Origin: Streptomyces sp. NBC_00448
Lineage (GTDB): Bacteria; Actinomycetota; Actinomycetes; Streptomycetales; Streptomycetaceae
Reading direction: 5' to 3'
Assembly (NCBI RefSeq): GCF_036014115.1
Contig: NZ_CP107913.1
Location: 6,751,501 to 6,815,500 of the forward strand
Length of the DNA stretch: 64,000 nucleotides
Below the pieces are notes generated by a model that had not been told where the DNA came from, ran no database searches, and was given only the letters and a program-made list of their open reading frames with translations. Shown in pieces: positions 58,580 through 64,000 of this stretch. The translations under genes and the position numbers were made by a program. Position 1 is the first letter of the stretch. The number at the start of each line of letters is the position of its first letter.

Positions 58580-61500
58580 TCAGTCGAGTTGGCTGACCTT
58601 CGGGCTGTCGGACATGTTCACGGCATCTGCGAGGGGGAGTGCCGTGTTGTAGATGCGTACGTCGTTGATCTCGCCGTTGGCGTACTCGCCGTAGCCGCCG
58701 GTGAACTGGCGGCGGCCGATTTCAAGTGGCCCTGCGGCGTTCCAGTCGGTGCCGGTCCACTGGGTGGTGGCGGCCTTGCTGCCGTCGACGTAGAGCGACA
58801 TCGTGTGGGCGGTGGAGTCGTAGACGGCCACCAGGCGGGTCCACTTGCCGACGGTCGGTGTCGTGGAGCTGTAGACACCGGTGAAGTCGGTGGAGACGGT
58901 GTTGTCGGAGTTGTGGCGGTTGAAGGCCCAGGCGTTGGCGCCTGAGGAGTAGTAGATCTGGAAGGCGTTGGTGTTGCCGCTGGAGTCGGACTGGGAGAGG
59001 AAGGTGGAGTTCGCGGTGGTGGAGGTGAGCTTGACCCAGGCGGAGACCGTGTAGCTCTTGGACGTGTCGAGCGAGGGCCCGCCGGTCTCGGCGTAGCCGG
59101 TGGTTCCGTCGAGGTCGAGGACCTTGCCGCGAGTGGTGTCGGTCGTCCAGGCGGCGGCGCCGCTGAGCGTCGCGTCGAGTGAGCCGTTGTGGTCGGCGGC
59201 GGTCGTGCCGGAGCCTTCGTCGAGGTTCCACCAGTGGGTGGAGGAGTCGGTCGCGGGCCCGAGGGGCAGGGCGGCGCTGAATCCGGTGCCGCAGGTGGAC
59301 CCACTCATGACGCCCTGGAACTCGGCCAGTTCGCCCTTCGCGGTGACGGCGAAGAGATCGGGGCAACCGTCGGCCGTTCCGTCCGCCGTGGTGCCGTTGG
59401 CGTCACCGGGGGAGGAGACGAACGGGTAGTCGGCGGGCGGCAGCGTGAGGCCCAGGGTGATGTGGGTGGCGGCGTGCAGGAGTGGCACGCTGTTGGTCGC
59501 CGGATCGAGTGCCAGGGAGTAGCTGTAGAGGGCGCCGGTGGTGTTGTCGCGGGCCCAGAGGGTGGAGGTGCCGTTGACGGTGCCGGGGGCGAGGAGTGTC
59601 AGGCCGGACCAGTCGCCGTCGCCGAGCAGCCGCGGGTAGAGGAGCCCTCCTGGGGTGGTCTGGTAGCTCCACAGTTCATCGTTCTCCACGGTGATCAGAG
59701 TCGGGTTGCCCTGCACGTCGTCGTAGGCGTTGCCGGCGACGACCATTTGAGTGATCGTGGCGCCCTTGCTGTACCCCGCGTCGCGGCAGTGCGCGTCGTT
59801 CGGATCGTGCTCGGCGCTCTCGCAATCCGGTTTCGCGAACTCGATGTCCCGGTCCGGGCCCTTGTCGATGTAGCCGGGGTACTCCGACCACGGTGTGCTC
59901 GTGGCGTCGCTGGTCGGGTCGAGGTCGTTCTTGACGAGGTAGAGCTTGGCCGTGTCCTTGTCGTAGGCGAAGAGGTCGTCGCCTTCACCGCCTGACACGT
60001 TGCCACGGTGGGCGAGGAGGTAGTGGGTCCAGTCACCCCCGCCGGGAGCTTGGGCAGCGGTGGAGACGATGGCCGGTCCGCCGACGGGGGCCGGCTTCGT
60101 TCCCGCCACCGGCCCGGTCTGGACGGGTGCCGCGCTCGACGCGGGATCCATGCCGCCGGGAAGTACTTCCAGATCACCGGTCTTGGTGGTGACCAGGAGG
60201 TCGGGGTTGCCGTCACCGGTGACGTCTCCCGGCCGGTAGGCCGAGTTCTGGTTCCAGGGCACGACGAAGGTGTAACTGGAGGGCGCCTGAGACATGTTGC
60301 CGGCCTTGTCCACGGCGTCGACGTAGAGCGTGTGGACGCCCCAGTGGCTCAGCGGGACGTCGAGGGAACCGGTGGAGACACCAGCGGTGGTGCCGGTCAC
60401 GCGACCTATCGTGCTGCTCGCGGTGGGTTCGCTGTCCAGCGCGAACACGAAGTGGTCGATGCCGCTGCTCAGGCAGGCGTTCGGGGTGCAACTGCTGTCC
60501 GAGGCGGGGCTGTCGGTCCCGGTGACGGCGAACGTGGTGGTGCCGGTGGGACTGGCGTACACGACCGGGTCGGCAGCGCCGTCACCGACTCTGGGGAAGG
60601 AGGAGTTGGGTGTGATGGTCGGGGTCGGGGGAGGGGTGAGGTCGGTACGGAACCAGCAGTGGTCGCTGATGGCGGAGCTCTTCCCGGCCTTGTCCGTCGC
60701 GTAGACGTCCCACCCGTATTCGTGGCCGTCCTTGAGGACGAAGCCGATCGGGGCAGTGACTCCGGTTCCCGAGGCGAGTTGGCTGGTGGCCGGAGTGGAC
60801 TTGTCGAGGGCGGCGCCGCTGGAGTCGAGGACGGTTCGGTCCCAGACGTGGAAGTGGGCGGCGACGGTCTCTCCCGAGACGTTCGAGGTGACCGTGGCGG
60901 CCAACTTCACGTTGCTGGAACCTCCGGTGGTGGTGGAGGCACCGAACCATCCGTCTCCGCTGGTCGTGCAGGCGGCGTTGGCGCCGGCGGCGGCCGGCAC
61001 GGTGTGCAGGCTTGTCGGCACCGACGGGGGTATGTCGAAGGTCACGGTGAGGACGAAGGTGGTCGACATCCGCAGGTAGTCGTCGAGGTCGGAACTCGAC
61101 TCGTTGCCGTACAGGCCGACCGTCCACACGTCATGGCCTCGGTCCGCGATGGTCTGGGCTTGTGCCCCGACACTGAAGTCGGCGGTGTGGTTACTGCAAT
61201 TGCTGCTGGGGTTGGCGCCACTGGCGACGTGGGTGGTGACCGCTGGGTAGTCGGAGTCGAGGACGCCCGGTCGATTGTTCCAGTCGGTGTTCTTGTCGAT
61301 GGAGTCGGTGGTGTGAAGGGTGATGGGCTGGTTCCGGGAGCAGTCCCAACTGGCCGCGTACGTGGTTGAGATGGCGATGACGGCCTTGGAGACCACCATG
61401 GAGGGGGTCAGCTTGCCTGTGTTGATGGCGTAGTAGGAGCGCTCGATGCCGCTGCCGCAGGCGCCGCCGCTGCCTTGGTAGCCGACCCCTTCGCCCTTGT

Positions 61501-62548
61501 CCTGTGGCTGGTCGTATTGCGGAGCGTTGGAGCAGGCGGAGTTGGAGTAGACCTCGTCGTAGTGACCGGCCGTCTCCGACACCGGGTTGGTGGCGGGGTC
61601 GATGTAGAGCGGGTAGGTGGTGGCCGGGTCGGTCAGTACCGACGGGTCGGGGGTCAGGGTGAGCCCCTCTCCGCTGGTGGACATGGGCACCGGCACCACT
61701 TGGGAGTCCGGGCCGGGTCCGGCCGCCGACGAGCCGCCCGGGTCGTCCGTCGCCGCCCGCGCCGAAGGCTGGCCAGCTGAGGCGGCCGTCGCCGCGCCGC
61801 TGGTACCGGAGTCCCACATCAGCGGTTGCGGAGTGGCGTAGTCCAGATCTCCGTTCGACGCGGTGGCTTCCATCCCGCCGGATGGAGTGGCGGACAGGGT
61901 GAGTCCGTCGGTGGACGCGGCCAGCGTCAGCTGCCGGATCAGAGGATTGGCTGCGGCCTGCGCGTCATGGACCACCAGGACGTCGCTGAACCCGCCCTGG
62001 TCCGTCACCGACACCGAGAGGTCCACTCCCGGGAGCACCGAGGTGTACGTCGCGTTCGAGCCGTTCACGGTGGGCGAGGGAAGGGTGAAGGGCACGGACA
62101 GGGACATGCTCGACCCGTCCGCGTGGTGGAGCGTCACGAGAGGGCCGCTGCCGCCGCCTGACAGCGTGACGCCGTTGGGTGTCGCGGCGGGCGAGTAGGT
62201 CCCGTCCGGGTTGGACTCGAGCGCGGCGTCGACCGGAGTCCAGCCGCCGTTCTCACGGACACGAACCGGCATCACATCGGACGTCGAGGTGAAGGAGCCG
62301 TCGGGGTTGGCGGTGACGCTGTAGGTCTCGGTGGTCAGCGCGTCGACCGGCACCGCCTGGTCGTTCGCCACTGCCTGATCCTGAGCCGCTGCCAGCGGGT
62401 CGTCCGGCGGAGCCAGCGTGTCGGCGTAGGCAGGCAGGGCAGGCGCTGTGAACAGTACGGCAACAGCTGCGGTGATCAAGGCCGTGCGCCGGACTCGGGC
62501 ACGGGACAGGACGCGCTTTTTTGCGCGGTAATGGAACAACGATGGCAC
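58580..62548 (-). CDS. Large secreted LamG-domain protein with FG-GAP-like repeats
   Basis: About 1322 aa. A basic N-terminus and signal peptide (RRTALITAAVAVLFTAPALP) lead into repeated beta-rich segments (GGWTPVDAALESNPDGTYSP). A DNRLRE-like domain (NQPITLHTTDSIDKNTDWNN), an Ig-like region (GIDHFVFALDSEPTASSTIG), FG-GAP/VCBS-like units (RPGDVTGDGNPDLLVTTKTG) and a C-terminal LamG/concanavalin-like domain (WWNLDEGSGTTAADHNGSLD) follow. The start is uncertain: GTG 62548 has AAAGGA almost adjacent, and a TTG at 62599 is in frame. Secreted and probably cell-surface associated, it is divergent from the RHS-type gene and commonly accompanies it. Confidence 0.8.
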   Translation of the reverse strand: MPSLFHYRAKKRVLSRARVRRTALITAAVAVLFTAPALPAYADTLAPPDDPLAAAQDQAVANDQAVPVDALTTETYSVTANPDGSFTSTSDVMPVRVRENGGWTPVDAALESNPDGTYSPAATPNGVTLSGGGSGPLVTLHHADGSSMSLSVPFTLPSPTVNGSNATYTSVLPGVDLSVSVTDQGGFSDVLVVHDAQAAANPLIRQLTLAASTDGLTLSATPSGGMEATASNGDLDYATPQPLMWDSGTSGAATAASAGQPSARAATDDPGGSSAAGPGPDSQVVPVPMSTSGEGLTLTPDPSVLTDPATTYPLYIDPATNPVSETAGHYDEVYSNSACSNAPQYDQPQDKGEGVGYQGSGGACGSGIERSYYAINTGKLTPSMVVSKAVIAISTTYAASWDCSRNQPITLHTTDSIDKNTDWNNRPGVLDSDYPAVTTHVASGANPSSNCSNHTADFSVGAQAQTIADRGHDVWTVGLYGNESSSDLDDYLRMSTTFVLTVTFDIPPSVPTSLHTVPAAAGANAACTTSGDGWFGASTTTGGSSNVKLAATVTSNVSGETVAAHFHVWDRTVLDSSGAALDKSTPATSQLASGTGVTAPIGFVLKDGHEYGWDVYATDKAGKSSAISDHCWFRTDLTPPPTPTITPNSSFPRVGDGAADPVVYASPTGTTTFAVTGTDSPASDSSCTPNACLSSGIDHFVFALDSEPTASSTIGRVTGTTAGVSTGSLDVPLSHWGVHTLYVDAVDKAGNMSQAPSSYTFVVPWNQNSAYRPGDVTGDGNPDLLVTTKTGDLEVLPGGMDPASSAAPVQTGPVAGTKPAPVGGPAIVSTAAQAPGGGDWTHYLLAHRGNVSGGEGDDLFAYDKDTAKLYLVKNDLDPTSDATSTPWSEYPGYIDKGPDRDIEFAKPDCESAEHDPNDAHCRDAGYSKGATITQMVVAGNAYDDVQGNPTLITVENDELWSYQTTPGGLLYPRLLGDGDWSGLTLLAPGTVNGTSTLWARDNTTGALYSYSLALDPATNSVPLLHAATHITLGLTLPPADYPFVSSPGDANGTTADGTADGCPDLFAVTAKGELAEFQGVMSGSTCGTGFSAALPLGPATDSSTHWWNLDEGSGTTAADHNGSLDATLSGAAAWTTDTTRGKVLDLDGTTGYAETGGPSLDTSKSYTVSAWVKLTSTTANSTFLSQSDSSGNTNAFQIYYSSGANAWAFNRHNSDNTVSTDFTGVYSSTTPTVGKWTRLVAVYDSTAHTMSLYVDGSKAATTQWTGTDWNAAGPLEIGRRQFTGGYGEYANGEINDVRIYNTALPLADAVNMSDSPKVSQLD

Positions 62549-62599
62549 TTCCTTTAGGTCAGGACCCCCCAGGGCCTGTGATCCATCACACGTTTGCAA

Positions 62600-62838
62600 C
62601 AGCGATCCACCACGTTCGGTGATCGACCGACTGTCCGATTCTCCAGCTTTGGCTATCTTTCATACCTTCACGAATCGCACACATGGGTTACGCAAGAGGA
62701 GCACGAGGTGCCCACGGGGCTGACACAGGCTATTGAAATGCCTGTTCGGCCTCAATAGCCTCCACCGGGCGATCACACCTTCTGTGGTCGTGTTCACACG
62801 GCCCGTCACGGGCTTCGTACCAGGGGGGCGTTACCGCG
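62600..62838. promoter_or_regulatory. Divergent promoter region of the secreted LamG and RHS genes
   Basis: About 240 bases, AT-richer around 62640-62700, between two divergent secreted-protein genes. No operator is recognised. Confidence 0.4.
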
Positions 62839-64000
62839 ATGGCTGGCGGGCGGGGTTTCTTCGCGGCACGACGACACCGCAGTTGGATGCGGTCGCTGAT
62901 CTGTGCCGTGGTCATGGCCGTGGTGACGGCGCTGCTGGTGCCCGAGGCGTTCGCGCAGGCGCCGACCGCCTCAGCGGGCTTCAAGGGAGACCTGTGGAAT
63001 CCGGTGAAACTCGCCGCCACACCGACGCCCGGCGGCCACAAGCTGACGGCAACCGAGAACGTCAAGACACCGGGCGGGAAGGCCCTGACGCCGTATCAGG
63101 CGTCGAAGCCGTCCTGGGCCGCGGCTGGTAGCGCGACCGTCACGCTGAAGTCGGCGGCGGCGACCGGTTCCGCGAAACCGGTACGAGCCGGCTCCCTCCC
63201 TGTGTGGGTCGCGCGCGCGTCCAAGACCAAGAACGACCATGCCGCTACTGCTGCCTCGTCGGTGCGGGTGCAACTCGCCTCCCACAGCAAGGCAGTGCAG
63301 TTCGGGGCCAACGGGATGCTGCTCGGTGTCACCCGCTCCGACGGCAGGTCCACAGCGGACCACGTCAAGGTCGTCATCGACTATTCCTCGCTGACCAAGG
63401 CGTACGGCGGGGGCTACGGCGCGCGGCTCCAGGTGCAGCAGGTGCCCGCTTGCGCACTGACGACGCCGCAGGTCGCCGCCTGCCAGAAGCGGACGCCGAT
63501 CGCCTTCACCAACCGTGCCGGATCGGCCGAGTTGACCGCCGATGTGTCGCTCGCCGCGGCAGCCGGGAGCACGACCACAACAGATCACGCTCAGAGCAAG
63601 GTGGCCGGCTCGGACGCCACCGCGACGGCGGCCACCACCGCTCTCGCGGTCACATCCGGCAGCAGTGGCTCGCAGGGAAGCTACGCTGCCACGTCGCTGA
63701 CCCCGTCGAGCACGTGGCAGGCTTCCGCCACCGGTGCGTTCACGTACTCCTACCCGATCGACGTGCCGGCCGCGGTCGGCGGCAGCGCTCCGGGTGTGGC
63801 CCTGTCGTACGACTCGCAGTCCACTGATGGTGAGACGTCGGCCCGTAACTCGCAGTCCTCGTGGATCGGTGACGGTTGGGACTACCAGCCGGGTTTCGTC
63901 GAGCGTACGTACCGCCCGTGCAGCACCCTGCTGGACAGCAGCGGAAAGAAGATCCTCAAGGCGTCCGGCGACGAGTGCTGGGGCGGAGACAACGCCACCA
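62839..64000 (+). CDS. RHS/YD-repeat (SpvB/TcaC-like) secreted protein, N-terminal part, runs off the window
   Basis: The ATG at 62839 follows GGGGGG, and an N-terminal signal (RSLICAVVMAVVTALLVPEA) gives secretion. The visible 387 residues include ASVRVQLASHSKAVQFGANG-like beta segments and the RHS N-domain marker YSYPIDVPAAVGGSAPGVAL, then LSYDSQSTDGETSARNSQSS and WIGDGWDYQPGFVERTYRPC. Such proteins are usually 2000 or more residues with a hypervariable toxin or other effector at the C-terminus, not visible here. The RHS core remnant at 47980-48462 is of the same superfamily. Confidence 0.85.
   Translation, partial: MAGGRGFFAARRHRSWMRSLICAVVMAVVTALLVPEAFAQAPTASAGFKGDLWNPVKLAATPTPGGHKLTATENVKTPGGKALTPYQASKPSWAAAGSATVTLKSAAATGSAKPVRAGSLPVWVARASKTKNDHAATAASSVRVQLASHSKAVQFGANGMLLGVTRSDGRSTADHVKVVIDYSSLTKAYGGGYGARLQVQQVPACALTTPQVAACQKRTPIAFTNRAGSAELTADVSLAAAAGSTTTTDHAQSKVAGSDATATAATTALAVTSGSSGSQGSYAATSLTPSSTWQASATGAFTYSYPIDVPAAVGGSAPGVALSYDSQSTDGETSARNSQSSWIGDGWDYQPGFVERTYRPCSTLLDSSGKKILKASGDECWGGDNAT

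Noticed and set aside
1..64000. CRISPR array
   Set aside because: No regularly spaced direct repeats with unique spacers were seen; the pentanucleotide tract and the two-copy repeats do not fit.

Overview
The window is high-GC actinomycete DNA, most likely from Streptomyces or a close relative. The signs are strong GC bias at third codon positions, GTG/TTG starts, tight ATGA/GTGA operons, many secreted or lipoprotein genes, LLM/F420-type oxidoreductases, and one TTA codon inside a biosynthetic operon. All calls come from reading the sequence and from recalled family motifs; no search was run.

Layout. 1-7.4 kb: a secreted GH3 glycosidase (cut by the left edge), an LLM oxidoreductase, a lipoprotein, a secreted propeller-like protein and a small conserved protein. 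7.6-15.7 kb: a probable organophosphonate locus. It has an SMR exporter, a HAD hydrolase, an ABC importer (ATPase, two permeases, binding protein), a divergent GntR/UTRA regulator, and a single-chain fusion of a TmpA/PhnY-like 2-oxoglutarate oxygenase to a TmpB/PhnZ-like HD oxygenase. A 16-base site is shared by the importer and oxygenase promoters. 16.0-16.7 kb: a decayed ABC ATPase with a duplicated Walker A.

16.7-27.8 kb: an eleven-gene, mostly overlapping minus-strand operon and the best candidate for a new system. It starts with a 91-aa putative RiPP precursor, then a B12-type radical SAM enzyme, a GNAT, a SPASM radical SAM enzyme, an alpha/beta hydrolase, a BioB/HydE-like radical SAM enzyme, an MFS exporter, a free-standing adenylation enzyme, a carrier protein and two 2OG-Fe(II) oxygenases. 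This looks like a RiPP pathway joined to a carrier-bound aminoacyl/acyl branch. 28.2-34.9 kb: a PaoABC-like molybdenum oxidoreductase operon whose XdhC/PaoD chaperone gene is truncated next to an IS701-type remnant, preceded by an MFS gene with a divergent MarR. 35.0-40.2 kb: a methyltransferase and a small AvrD-family cluster (P-loop NTPase, AvrD, carrier protein, SDR, acyl ligase). 40.4-43.8 kb: a SnoaL-like protein, a quinone oxidoreductase, a pentanucleotide-repeat tract, a frameshifted secreted protein and two small conserved proteins.

44.1-57.4 kb is flanked by imperfect direct repeats of about 230 bp, each carrying the 3' half of a tRNA-Arg(CCG). It contains an integrase pseudogene, other gene fragments (RHS core, glucarate dehydratase-like, ALDH C-terminus, IS4 N-terminus), a TetR/SDR/F420-type operon and an ABC plus two-component operon. 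It looks like a decayed integrative element or integration hotspot. 57.6-64 kb: a frameshifted IS5-type transposase, a large secreted LamG protein, and a divergent RHS/YD-type secreted protein running off the right edge.
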